Position numbers and translations under genes: made by a program. From a virus: a DNA stretch of 40,793 nucleotides. Within the stretch, counting starts at the first letter, position 1. Each line of letters begins with the position of its first letter. The stretch spans positions 1 to 40,793 of the IMG/VR virus record IMGVR_UViG_3300032315_001328; one strand, written 5' to 3'. This document shows, piece by piece, positions 1 through 9,800 of the stretch. Below the pieces are notes generated by a model. It saw only the letters and a list, made by a program, of their open reading frames with translations, made no database searches and was not told where the DNA came from.

Positions 1-1
1 A

Positions 2-229
2 TCACAAGACAATATGCCTTTTGATAATTATGGTATAACCAAGAATAATAATTTTAATTATATTAATCTTGTTTCTGGTATAGTTAATCCAAATTTAATC
101 TATGTTAAAACTGTCAACGTTAGTAAAATTATACCCTATAGGTACGAATATCAAAATAACGTTAATCCAGAAATATTTAGTGCTTTTGTGGACTTTGAAC
201 TATCAGATTTCAGATATCCACATGCATAA
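2..229 (+). CDS. C-terminal part of an unidentified gene cut by the window edge
   Basis: The reading frame is open from base 2 without a stop, so the ATG at 14 is probably an internal methionine and the gene begins outside the window. About 75 residues are visible, ending in a short acidic and aromatic stretch (VDFELSDFRYPHA). No family is recognised. Its position directly before the major tail protein is where siphoviruses keep head-completion or tail-terminator genes, so a head-tail joining role is possible from context only. It stops 60 bases before the tube gene, which has its own leader. Confidence 0.5.
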   Translation, partial: SQDNMPFDNYGITKNNNFNYINLVSGIVNPNLIYVKTVNVSKIIPYRYEYQNNVNPEIFSAFVDFELSDFRYPHA

Positions 230-252
230 TTATTTCTCTTTGCTTTAAAAAC

Positions 253-289
253 AATGTAATAAAGAGTATAACTTAAGGAGAATTTTTAT
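253..289 (+). promoter_or_regulatory. Leader of the major tail protein gene with late-type element and ribosome binding site
   Basis: The leader holds AATGTAAT (253-260), close to the AGTGTAAT element found before other late genes, then GTATAAC. A strong Shine-Dalgarno AAGGAG (275-280) lies 9 bases before the ATG at 290. This is one of the best ribosome binding sites in the window, as expected for an abundant structural protein. The promoter role of the first element is inferred. Confidence 0.45.
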
Positions 290-1396
290 ATGCCAAGAAA
301 AAGAGTAATTTATCAATCAGAAGCAATTTTTGTAGGACCAAGTGGTGGAGCTACTACTGTAGCCCTCGCTTACCCACAATCAAAACAATTAAACCGCGTA
401 CAAAGCGCAAACTATAGTTTTAATATCGCAAGACAAAATGTAAATCAATATGGACAAATCGGTGCAATTGATCAAGTTATTCTTGAAGCTCCAACAGTTA
501 GTATGGATTTTACTTACTATGCAAATTCTGGTGAAAATGAAACAACTCTAGGTTTATCCGTAGATTCCAGCATTGGTGGAAGTGGTATTCCAGCTCTTAG
601 AAATATTCTAAGTGGTGGAGCAAATGCCCAAGATATTAAAAATTATTATATCGTAGTTGCTCCAGAAGGAACAGATGCTAATTTAAATCAAGCAGACGTA
701 ACTGGAAATGGAAAAGTTATTGGAATTGGAAACGCAGGATTAACTTCTTATAGTATTAATGCTGCAGTAGGAAGTTTCCCAACCGTTTCAGTTTCAGTAG
801 AAGGTTTAAATATGAGATTCTATGATAAAACCACTGGAGTCGTACCAGCAATTAATCCTGCAGATGGAAGTGATGCTGTTGGAATTTTCGCCATTTCTGG
901 TTTAACAACTGGATCTGGATTTACAGCTTTAAGACCAGGTGATATCACAGTAACATTCTCTGGTGCTAAGGGTGTAGTAGAAGAAGATCTAAAAATTCAA
1001 GACTTTACAATTAGTTTTGATCTTGGAAGAGATCCAATTCAAAAATTAGGAAATAGATTTGCTTTCTCAAGAGAAATCACATTCCCAGTAACAGTTAGCG
1101 CATCAATTAACGCAGTACTTGGAGATATCGAAGCAGAAAATCTCTCCGCAGTAATTGCTTCTGATTGTTCAGATGCAGATCTAACAATCAATATGTTATC
1201 TCCAAAAACTTGCGAAGGTGGAGCTCAAAAAAGAGCATTATCATATACTCTAAGAGGAGCTAAACTAACATCTCAATCATTCACAAGTTCAATCGGAGCA
1301 AATAAATCAATCTCTTTAGAATATTCAGCATTCTTGGGCGGACCAAGCGAAACTGATAAGGGATTATTTATTGGTGTTCCAACTGGCACAAACTAA
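290..1396 (+). CDS. Major tail protein (tail tube subunit)
   Basis: This 368-residue protein is the likely tube subunit that polymerises around the tape measure protein. It is beta-rich, almost free of cysteine, and rich in Gly, Ser, Ala, Val and Ile. Repeated strand patterns stand out, such as SYSINAAVGSFPTVSVSVEG near residue 153 and a second half starting near residue 237 (IQDFTISFDLGRDP). It has a strong Shine-Dalgarno and is followed at once by an efficient terminator, so it is expressed as its own abundant unit, typical for major tail proteins. The chaperone-region genes and tape measure gene lie downstream in the classical order. Three other proteins in the window (15024, 15837 and minus-strand 17520-18572) share its strand pattern. 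The call rests on position, expression signals and composition. Confidence 0.75.
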   Translation: MPRKRVIYQSEAIFVGPSGGATTVALAYPQSKQLNRVQSANYSFNIARQNVNQYGQIGAIDQVILEAPTVSMDFTYYANSGENETTLGLSVDSSIGGSGIPALRNILSGGANAQDIKNYYIVVAPEGTDANLNQADVTGNGKVIGIGNAGLTSYSINAAVGSFPTVSVSVEGLNMRFYDKTTGVVPAINPADGSDAVGIFAISGLTTGSGFTALRPGDITVTFSGAKGVVEEDLKIQDFTISFDLGRDPIQKLGNRFAFSREITFPVTVSASINAVLGDIEAENLSAVIASDCSDADLTINMLSPKTCEGGAQKRALSYTLRGAKLTSQSFTSSIGANKSISLEYSAFLGGPSETDKGLFIGVPTGTN

Positions 1397-1421
1397 TAAC
1401 TATTAATTAATTGTTAATATT

Positions 1422-1447
1422 AAAAGCCCCGCTTCGGCGGGGTTTTT
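1422..1447 (+). terminator. Rho-independent terminator after the tube gene
   Basis: A perfect six-base-pair GC stem, CCCCGC (1427-1432) and GCGGGG (1437-1442), closes a TTCG tetraloop (1433-1436) and runs into TTTTT (1443-1447). Flanking A and T bases extend the stem. It lies 26 bases after the tube gene stop and separates that gene from the chaperone-region genes. It is the only clear intrinsic terminator seen in the window. Confidence 0.92.
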
Positions 1448-1492
1448 AGTGTAAACATATGTAGGTAAAAGGTCGGTTAAAAGGTATAAGCT
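1448..1492 (+). promoter_or_regulatory. Late-type leader after the terminator
   Basis: Immediately after the terminator T-run stands AGTGTAAA (1448-1455), and just before the ATG at 1493 stands AAAGGTATAAG. The same two blocks, AGTGTAAT and AAGRGGTATAAGG, precede the tape measure gene and the M-like gene. The placement suggests that transcription restarts here after termination. The promoter function is inferred from recurrence only. Confidence 0.4.
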
Positions 1493-1792
1493 ATGCAAAA
1501 TAATAATAAAGTAAAAGATTACGTATCTTTTCAGATACATAAAAGTTTAGTTAATTTATACAAAAGATATCTTAATTTAATAGAAGATATTCAAGAAGAT
1601 CATAACACTATGATAGATAAAATATCAAGCAAAATAGATCAAAATACATTAAAAAATATTGATTATTTTGATGATAATAAATATAATTACTTAAGAAAGA
1701 AAATACTTGATATAGGTAACGAAACAATAAGAGATATAGAGAAAAATTTTGACTTTATTAAAATGGAATTTAAAGATGAAAATGAGAAATAA
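1493..1792 (+). CDS. Hypothetical protein in the tail chaperone region
   Basis: This 99-residue protein is rich in Lys, Asn, Asp and Ile, mostly predicted helical, with no recognised motif, signal peptide or membrane segment. It is the first gene after the terminator and its 3' end overlaps the next start by 11 bases, indicating translational coupling. In siphoviruses the genes between tube and tape measure usually encode tail assembly chaperones, so that is the contextual guess. There is no sequence evidence for it. Confidence 0.6.
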   Translation: MQNNNKVKDYVSFQIHKSLVNLYKRYLNLIEDIQEDHNTMIDKISSKIDQNTLKNIDYFDDNKYNYLRKKILDIGNETIRDIEKNFDFIKMEFKDENEK

Positions 1793-2036
1793 ATACATTA
1801 GCTTTCCTATTGACGCTATTATCCAAGCTAACTTGGAGATGCAAGCAATACAAAGAGAATTAAACAAATTAGGAATTAAAAATCCTTCTTTGAATACGTT
1901 TAAAAATAAGAATTTTTTAAATCAATATAGCTCTTGGAATGAAGAAAAACAAAATGTTTTTATAAAACTTATAGGTGGAAATGCTAATTATAAAAAAACA
2001 AAAGGTTTTATTGAATCTTTAAAAGTAGGAGTATAA
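1782..2036 (+). CDS. Hypothetical small protein in the tail chaperone region
   Basis: The ATG at 1782 (MRNKYISFPIDA) gives an 84-residue protein. A longer reading from 1749 is possible, but its extra residues are just another frame of the upstream gene and look non-native. The protein is helical, with a central NLEMQAIQRELNKLG segment and a basic C-terminus. It overlaps the upstream stop by 11 bases and ends 4 bases before the next gene, so it is embedded in a tight operon. No family is recognised; a tail assembly role is inferred from position. Confidence 0.55.
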   Translation: MRNKYISFPIDAIIQANLEMQAIQRELNKLGIKNPSLNTFKNKNFLNQYSSWNEEKQNVFIKLIGGNANYKKTKGFIESLKVGV

Positions 2037-2040
2037 AAAT

Positions 2041-2781
2041 ATGACTAAAAAAATATATGAATTTATAGTAAAAAAAGAAGAAGAGGTAGATAAAATTGAA
2101 ACTAAACTTGAAGGTGGTAAGGAAATAAAGATTACCTCCAAGGGCAAAGAACTTGTTCCTCGTAATTTCTTTATTAAAAAACCAACAAGATCTATGTTTG
2201 AAGAAGCCGAACTATTTTATGCTGTAAGACTTTCAGAAGGAATTAAAGCTGGGTTATTGACAAGATCCTTATTATCTAAGAGGTATTCAAATGATGGCGG
2301 AGCTTTAAGTGAAAAAGATAAAGAAAAGTATGCTGAATTTTATTTAAAACTTTTTGAAAAACAAAATGAATATCAAAAAATGTCTATTAAAGAAAAGAAC
2401 GAAAGATCAAAAGATGAACAGGAACATTTCGATAACTTAACTGCTGAAATTATTAATCTTAGAACAGAAATTCAAGATTTTGAAATTGCACAAGCTAGTT
2501 TATTTGATCAAACGGCAGAAAATAGAGCAAGAAATAAAACTATTCTTTGGTGGATTTTGAATCTATCTTATATGATAGACAAGGAAAATAAGGAAGCCTG
2601 TTTATTTGGCGAAGGTACTCATGAAGAAAGATTAGCAATATATGACGCGTTTGAAGATGGTACTGATGAATGGTTAAAAACTGTAGTTAAAAAGTTTGCG
2701 TTTTATATTAGCTTCTGGTACATGGGAAGAGCTAGTACTCAAGAAGAATTTGAAAAATTGGTAACATTTGAAAATGTATAA
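2041..2781 (+). CDS. Probable tail assembly chaperone-region protein
   Basis: This 246-residue protein is charged and mostly helical, with a coiled-coil-like middle (about residues 95-165, rich in Glu and Lys). A more hydrophobic tryptophan-rich part follows (TILWWILNLSYMIDK, then KKFAFYISFWYMGR). It lies between the tube and tape measure genes, where lambda-type phages keep G and GT chaperones that hold the tape measure protein in solution. The next gene lacks an ATG and begins just after this stop, an arrangement that recalls the G/T pair. No catalytic motif is seen. The chaperone role is inference from position. Confidence 0.5.
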   Translation: MTKKIYEFIVKKEEEVDKIETKLEGGKEIKITSKGKELVPRNFFIKKPTRSMFEEAELFYAVRLSEGIKAGLLTRSLLSKRYSNDGGALSEKDKEKYAEFYLKLFEKQNEYQKMSIKEKNERSKDEQEHFDNLTAEIINLRTEIQDFEIAQASLFDQTAENRARNKTILWWILNLSYMIDKENKEACLFGEGTHEERLAIYDAFEDGTDEWLKTVVKKFAFYISFWYMGRASTQEEFEKLVTFENV

Positions 2782-2783
2782 CT

Positions 2784-3782
2784 TTGAACCAAGAGGAATA
2801 TAAATTAATATATTACGATATTATAAACGGTTATTCGTTTTATAGCGATAGTAAAATATCTTTTTATATAAAGCATTTCTCTCTACAAGATATTAATCTT
2901 GTTAATACTAGAAAATTAAAAATAGAAGCAAAAGCTAGAAAATTAGGTCTTTTAGACGAAAAGACTCAGATGGATAATCTTATAGCTAAAGATAATTGGT
3001 CAAAAGCCAGAGAAGAAGAGGTACTCAAATTAAGGGATTTTATTAAAAACCTTAAATATACTAAGACAAAGCTTATATTATCAAGAGATATTGAAGATAT
3101 TAATAAACAAATCAAAGAAAATGAGGATAATTTAAATTCAATATCAGCAGAAAAACAAGAGTTACTAGGTACTACCCTTGAATCGTATACAAACAAGAAA
3201 ATAAACGAATACTATGTATATTGTTCTTTGTATAAAGACGAAAGTTTAATTAATAGGCTATTCACAGAAGAGCAATTTGATGAATTAGACTATAATGAAT
3301 TATTTGAATTTTACGCTAAATATAATATTGGATTATCTAAAATTACAGAAAAGAATATTAAGAAGATATCACTTTCGGGGTTCTTTTTAAATTCATTTTA
3401 TTTATGTGATGATGATCCTTATGTATTTTTTGGGAAACCTATTATAAATTTAACATTTAGTCAAATTGAGCTATTTGCTTGTGCTAAATATTATAAGAAT
3501 ATATTAACCAACAGCACAACAAGACCACCAGACAATGTTATGGAAGATCCAGAAGCATTAATTGATTGGTATGAAGGATCAAAAAATACTAATGAATTAT
3601 TAGGCAAATCAAAAAATAAAAAATCAGAAGAAACTTTAGGTACATCTCTCGTGGGAGCTTCTGCTGAAGATTTAAAGAAAGTCGGTATGGAAAATAAAGA
3701 TGGTATAAGTTTAGTAAAAGAAGCAGAAAAGAAAGGCGGATCATTGTCATTCCAAGACCTCATAAAATTACATAATGCTTAA
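2784..3782 (+). CDS. Protein downstream of the G-like gene; possible T-like extension
   Basis: The frame supports a 332-residue protein if translation begins at the TTG at 2784. There is no ATG in frame for about the first 65 codons and no good Shine-Dalgarno before the TTG. The frame is open from 2772, overlapping the end of the upstream gene, so it might be reached by reinitiation or by frameshifting. An AAGAGGA at 2791-2797 sits before TTA and ATA codons and could serve an unusual start. The protein has a Lys/Glu-rich helical first half, with a coiled coil around residues 75-130. The C-terminus is low in complexity and charged, ending in SLSFQDLIKLHNA. A tail assembly role is suggested by position only. 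Confidence 0.55.
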   Translation: MNQEEYKLIYYDIINGYSFYSDSKISFYIKHFSLQDINLVNTRKLKIEAKARKLGLLDEKTQMDNLIAKDNWSKAREEEVLKLRDFIKNLKYTKTKLILSRDIEDINKQIKENEDNLNSISAEKQELLGTTLESYTNKKINEYYVYCSLYKDESLINRLFTEEQFDELDYNELFEFYAKYNIGLSKITEKNIKKISLSGFFLNSFYLCDDDPYVFFGKPIINLTFSQIELFACAKYYKNILTNSTTRPPDNVMEDPEALIDWYEGSKNTNELLGKSKNKKSEETLGTSLVGASAEDLKKVGMENKDGISLVKEAEKKGGSLSFQDLIKLHNA

Positions 3783-3787
3783 TATTT

Positions 3788-3820
3788 AGTGTAATTTATC
3801 ACAGGAAAGAGGTATAAGGA
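3788..3820 (+). promoter_or_regulatory. Late-type leader of the tape measure gene
   Basis: AGTGTAAT (3788-3795) is followed by a purine-rich block AGGAAAGAGG (3803-3812) that can act as ribosome binding site about 8 bases before the ATG, and by TATAAGGA directly at the ATG. The pattern closely matches the leader of the M-like gene at 18597-18624, where AGTGTAAT and AGGAAAGG..TATAAGGAA recur. A promoter or regulatory role for AGTGTAAT is inferred from this recurrence. Confidence 0.45.
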
Positions 3821-6800
3821 ATGGCTAATGTAGTCGGAAGAGTCCCAGTAGGTGCAGATACAAGGCCACTAGAGAATGATATCTCTGCGGCACTTAGTAA
3901 AAATTATCAATTAAAGGGATTAAATGAAAAAGCATTTTCTCAACCTCTTGGTCGAATTACTGGTGCAGTAGATGAATTTAGAAAATCTTTAGATGCGTCT
4001 AATGCTCGTGTTTTAGCATTCGGAGCTTCTGCTGGAGCAATTTTTGCTGTTCAAAAAGGGTTTGAAGCTTTAATTACTTCAACAATTAAAGTACAAAAAA
4101 ACCTAACAGATATTAATTCAATTCTTGGATTAAGTTCTAAAAGTTTGCAAGGATTTGGAGATCAATTATTTAAAATCGCAGGCGATACTGGTCAAAGTTT
4201 TGATACCATATCTCAAGCAGCAGCAGAATTTTCTCGTCAAGGCTTAGGGGTTGCAGAAACTTTAAAAAGAACAAGAGATGCATTAATTTTAACAAGATTA
4301 AGTGGTTTAGATGTTGTATCAAGTACAGAAGCTCTTACTGCAACAATTAATAGTTTTAATAAAGTAGCTTTGGACTCAACAGAAATCGTTAATAAATTAG
4401 CGACTGTTGACGCTGCATTTGCAGTTAGTAGTGCAGATTTAGCCGAAGCAATTCAACGAGTAGGTTCATCTGCAGAAGGTGTTGGTGTTAATTTTGATCA
4501 ATTAATAGCATTAGTAACAAGCGTTCAACAAACAACAGCTAGAGGTGGAGCAGTCATTGGAAATTCTTTAAAAACTATTTTTACACGTTTGGAAAGAACT
4601 GAAGTATTAGATCAATTAGAAAGTCTAAATATTCAAGTTAGAAATTTAGATGGAAGTTTTCGTCCAGCAATTGATACATTAAGCCAACTTGCTCAAAGAT
4701 TTGATGGATTATCAGATGCCCAAAGAGCAAATGTGGCAGAACTTGTTGGTGGCGTTTTCCAAATTAACATTTTGAAAGCAGCATTAGGAGATTTAGGTAA
4801 ACAATATTCTATTTATAATAATGCTTTAGATACAAGTTCAGGAGCTACAGATGCAGCTGTAAAAAGAAACGAACAATTAAATCAAACATTTTCAGCTTTA
4901 ATTAATCAAACTTCTGCAAATTTTACAAAACTTGCTTCAGATATTGGCGGTTTAACTCTAGGACCAGCAATTCAAAGTGTGTTAGGAAATATTAATGGCG
5001 CATTAGAATCTATAAATATTGGAGATGCAAAGGGACCAGGAGAAAAATTAGCTAAAGGACTTTTAGAAGGTTTAGGAAATTATATTAGTGGACCAGGATT
5101 AGCTCTTGTTGGAGCAGTTATAGGAAAGTTATTTGTAAACTTAGCAAAATTTAGTAGTCAAGCTGTAGGTCAAATTCTGGAAATTAATAAAAGCACCCAA
5201 CAGCAAGCAGAAATTCAACAAAGAGTAAATAATCTTTTATCTCAAAATCCTAATTTAATACAAGGAATATTAAGCAAAGAGATTAGTTTATTAGCCGTTG
5301 AGAATGATATTCTAAAAGTTATTCAAGCTCAAACTGTAGCAAGAGAGCAATCCGCAAGAATATCTAACGTAATAGCTGGTAATTTAATTGGTAGAGGAGT
5401 AGCATCAACAGGAGGAAAAATTTCAGCAAAAAGTGGTGGATTTATTCCTAATTTTTCTTCACCAGAACAAGCTGAAGTTTATGGGGCATATCTAGGAGGA
5501 TACAAACCAGGCGCAATTTCAAGAATGAATATTCCTGGAGCAGGTCAAGTAGTTTATAATCAAGCAGAAGAAGTAAAACAATTTCCAGGAATGGCTCAAC
5601 CAGCAATTATGCCTCCTCAAGCAAGTAGTGCTGGAAAAAATTATGCAGAAGCATTTCAAAAGAAATTAGGATTTAATCCATATGCAGCAATTGGATATAT
5701 ACCAAATTTCGCAACAGCTTCAAATGCCATAATAAGAGAAAATGAAGGCAACTTTAAACAAATAGGTACTAGTAAAAAATTTGAAATAGGAGATACTGGA
5801 TTAACCGCAAGTCAGTCTGAAATTCAAAAAGCATTAGGAGCAAAATCTAAATCAACATCTGTTCTAGATGGACGAGGAATTGCTACAATGCTTGTTCCTA
5901 GAGAAGGTTTTAGTGGTTCATCAGAAGGATCATATACTTATGAAAAAGGGCCTAATGCAGGAACAAGAGTAATTTGGCCAGTTAAAACTTATAATAAAGC
6001 GTATAAAAATGAAGCAGCAATTGGCAATATAAAAAAAAGTATAGAAGATGCAGTTGCTATTGCAACAGCAAATTATGCGGAATCAATTAAACCTCCAGCC
6101 GAAAAACCAAATCCAACAGAAATAATCGAAGCAATTAAAAAAACTCCAGGAGCAAGAGGAGCGGTTCAAGCTGCTGCTGGAGGAGCATTTGAAGTTGGTC
6201 TAGGATTAGCTTTGGGAATTAAAGCAGCAAGCGCAGAAGGATTAGAATTTGACGTATTGAGATCTAATCCAGAACTTAGAAAGTTATTTGGTTACAATAC
6301 TCCTTTAGCAGATTTTAAAATTAACGATTCTAGTCCAGCAAATAGAAGTGGGATGGCCGATAAAATTATTAGAGCTAGTGGAGTTTTAGGAAAAGGAGTA
6401 TTTCAAACTACAGCAGGACTAGATAAAGAAGGAATTAATAAAGAAAAAGCGAGCAGACAAGCTATCGTATCTGCTTATTTAAATAAAAATTTAAAAAGCC
6501 AAGGATTTATACCAAATTATTCTCCACTAACAAATTCTGTAGCAAGAGAAGTGTCTGCTGGAGTTTCTCCATCATCAATTAGGGTTGGTCAAGATTCAAG
6601 ATTATCTAACTCGCAAAATCCACTTGGTCTTGGAGTTTATAATACAAAAGACGAACCAGCTGGATTAGCACAAGGCATTGCTAGATTTAAAGATGTATTC
6701 TCTGCTAGAAAATCTGGAGCATCTCATGGATTTGTTCCTAATTTTGCGCCATTTAATTTTGAAGTAGGAGGTTTAGGAGCATTAGATACAAAGGTTGCTA

Positions 6801-9800
6801 ATCAAGAAATTAGACAAAAATTAATATCTATTAAAGAAAAATTAACTAGACAAGAAATTTCTGTGCAACAAGCTAATATTGAAGCAGATAAAGTAGCAAA
6901 AGAATACGGAGTAACTGCGCAAAGCGCTAAAAGAATTTCAAATATAGCCACGGTTGGAGCAAGACAAGGATTTGGGCAAAAAATAAAAGATTTTGGAAGA
7001 AATGTTTCGACTGGTCCTGGAGGATTAGCGGCTTCAATTGCATTACCAGTTTTAGGTGGAGCAATATCTTCTGCATTACCAGAAAACGCAACAGTAGGAA
7101 GATCAATAGTAAGTGGAGTAAGTAGCACAGCAAGTTTTGCATTAACTGGAGCTCAATTAGGTGGTCCTTATGGAGCGATAGTTGGAGGTTTAATAGGAGG
7201 AGTAACTGCTCTTATAGATGTTCAAAAACAAATAGATGAAGCTCCAATTATAAAATTAGGAAAACAAATAGAACTATCTCAAGAAAAACTTAATGGTTTA
7301 AATGATAGTTTCAGTAGATTTAATGTGGTAACTGAAAAAATTTCAAATGCAATAAGTGGAAATATAAAATTAAATCAACAAGATTTATCGAAATTACAAG
7401 CAGAACAAGCTTCTGCTCTGAGTGGAATTGCGCCAGAATTCAGAGATGCTTTAATGGAAGCATTTTCTAGAGGAGATAAACTTAAAGTTCAACAAATAGA
7501 AACTCAAGTAATTCAAAGTCAACAAGGAGTTTTACAAGCACAACAAGCAGAAAAAGCTTTAAGAGAATATAATTTAACTCAACAAACTGGTGCCATGGAT
7601 TATGTAATGTCTACTTTAAGAAATTATGCTACTATACAAGGTAATCAAATTGGGGGACCATTAGGTACAATAACTTCTCCAGAAGAAGAAAGAGCAAGAT
7701 ATTTAAAAGAAAATCCAGAATCAATCGTTAAACAAAAAGCTGCTCTTGACAACGCATTAAAAACGCTTCCAACACAAATGACTTCTTTAAATAAGAGTGT
7801 CGCAGAAGTTGCTATTGAAAATATTACAAAATCACCAGAAGAAATTAAAGATATATTAAAAAATATAAAACCAGAAGGTATTAATCAAGCTTCATGGGAA
7901 GAACTTCTAAATAAATATTTAGGTTTAGAAGATTTGAAAAAAGCATATGAATCAGGTAAAAAAGGTAGTAGCGCGGGAGCAGACTATACTAAAATTGTTA
8001 AAAATGCAGTTAATACATTTATAACTGCAACAACAAATACTATAATAGAAATTAATAAAAGATTTAGTGATTCTGAAGCTTTAATTACCAATTCTACTAA
8101 TCAACTTCAAAGTTCAAAATCAAGAATATTAGAATTAACAAAAATATTTGCTGGAGAATTTGCGCTTACCGATATTACTGCTAATTTTGATAAAATATTA
8201 GTTGACGCACAAGCTGCACAACAGAAACTTGGAGCAAGACAAAATATAGTTCAAAAACTTGCTGAAGTTGGCTCAAATGCAGCGGATAAATTTAGAACAT
8301 CAAATACAAATACAAGCAATACTGATATTATAAAAGGTTTAAATAAAATAGATGAATTAAGAACTAAAGTTACAAATGAATTTGCAATTAGTCCAGAAGC
8401 AGGAATGAAAGCAGCTTCAGAGGCTAGTAAGGAATTAATAATTTTTAGTCAAAATTTGTCGCAAGGGAATGAGGATATAAAATTAAATCTAATAGAAGCG
8501 TCCAATAGCTTTAATGAAATAGCAAGTAAATCATTACCAGATTATATAAATAAACTAGATTCCGCAAGTAAAATTCAAGAAACAAGTAAAAGAACTATTG
8601 AAGAGGAAACTTTAGCTAGAAAAAAATTAATTAGTATTAGTCAAAGTTTAACTTTTGGTGGTGGAATAGAAAGCTTTAAAAGAGGAGATTTTTTCCAAAA
8701 AGCACAACAATTTACAAGTGCTCAAGGAATGTTAGGCTCAAAGAATCCAATCTTACAAGGTCAAGGCGCACTAAATATTGCAGATACTTTAAAAGAATTT
8801 AAAATTGGTCCAAATAATAAAAGTCAATTACCAGGAGGTTTGTATGATCAAATCATAAATGGAATTACTGCTGATTTACAAAGGAAAGCTTCTTTCTTTG
8901 GTATTAAAACTGGTCCAGGTCAATTAAAACAAATTGCAGAAAATCAATTAAATGCAAGCCAAAAATTTGATGACGCAATTTCAACTAGTATTCCAAACAT
9001 AGAGCAAAGTTCTACTGCGTTTTTTGATTTTATAGCTAACGAAGGTATAGCTATACAATCCGCAAGTATAAAAGAGTTAGCAGATCAAATAACAACTGGA
9101 GTAACAGGAGAAAGTCCAACTGCTCCTACTGTTCCAACTAGTGGAGAAGGTATTGCTAATGGAAACGTAGCAGCTCAAACAAGTGTTCGAAACGTAGAAA
9201 ATAAATCGATAAGACTTCAAACTTTAAATAGTTTTCTACAAACAAAATTAAATGAAGAACAACAAAAGCTCGCTGTAAATGATACGAATTATCCATCAGA
9301 AGTACAAGCTAAAAGCGCCGCAGAGAATTTATCTAAATTACTTGATTTAAATAGACAAAACAGAACTGAAGAAACTTTACGTGGAGCTTTAATGGGAGAT
9401 ATGCTTAATAGCACAACCCAAATGACAAGCTCTTTAGAAGATCAAGCTAATGCTGACAGAATTGTAACAGAAGCAAAAGACGAACAAGCAAAATTAGTTC
9501 AAAAATTAATGAATAATCAAATAACTACAACTGATTATCTAACTCAACAAAAATCTCTTCAACAGGATATAGCTTTGCAAGTAGAGAGAACAGCGGAAAG
9601 AGAAAAATTAATACGTGATTATAAACAAGATCAAAAAGATTTAGCTTCTGGATATTTAAGTTCTACTGAATATGCAAATAGATCATTACAACGTCAGCAA
9701 GACCTTGCTCGTTTAAATCCGCAAGCATATAATCCATTAACTGGATCTGCTCAAAGTTTTGTTAATCAAATGAGTTATAATGGAACTCAATTATTTCAAG

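Noticed and set aside
1749-1781. Longer start for the second small chaperone-region gene
   Set aside because: The added residues (MTLLKWNLKMK) only mirror the upstream gene in another frame; the ATG at 1782 fits coupling better.
2764-2786. Canonical -1 slippery heptamer for a G-GT frameshift
   Set aside because: The overlap (2772-2781) contains no X-XXY-YYZ heptamer in the correct frame, so frameshifting remains only one of several options.
6802-7142. Leftward open frames within the tape measure gene, and others like them at 10179-10763 and 21410-21748
   Set aside because: They are shadows of strongly coding regions, composed of repetitive Leu/Gln/Phe strings with no ribosome binding site, and fit no operon.
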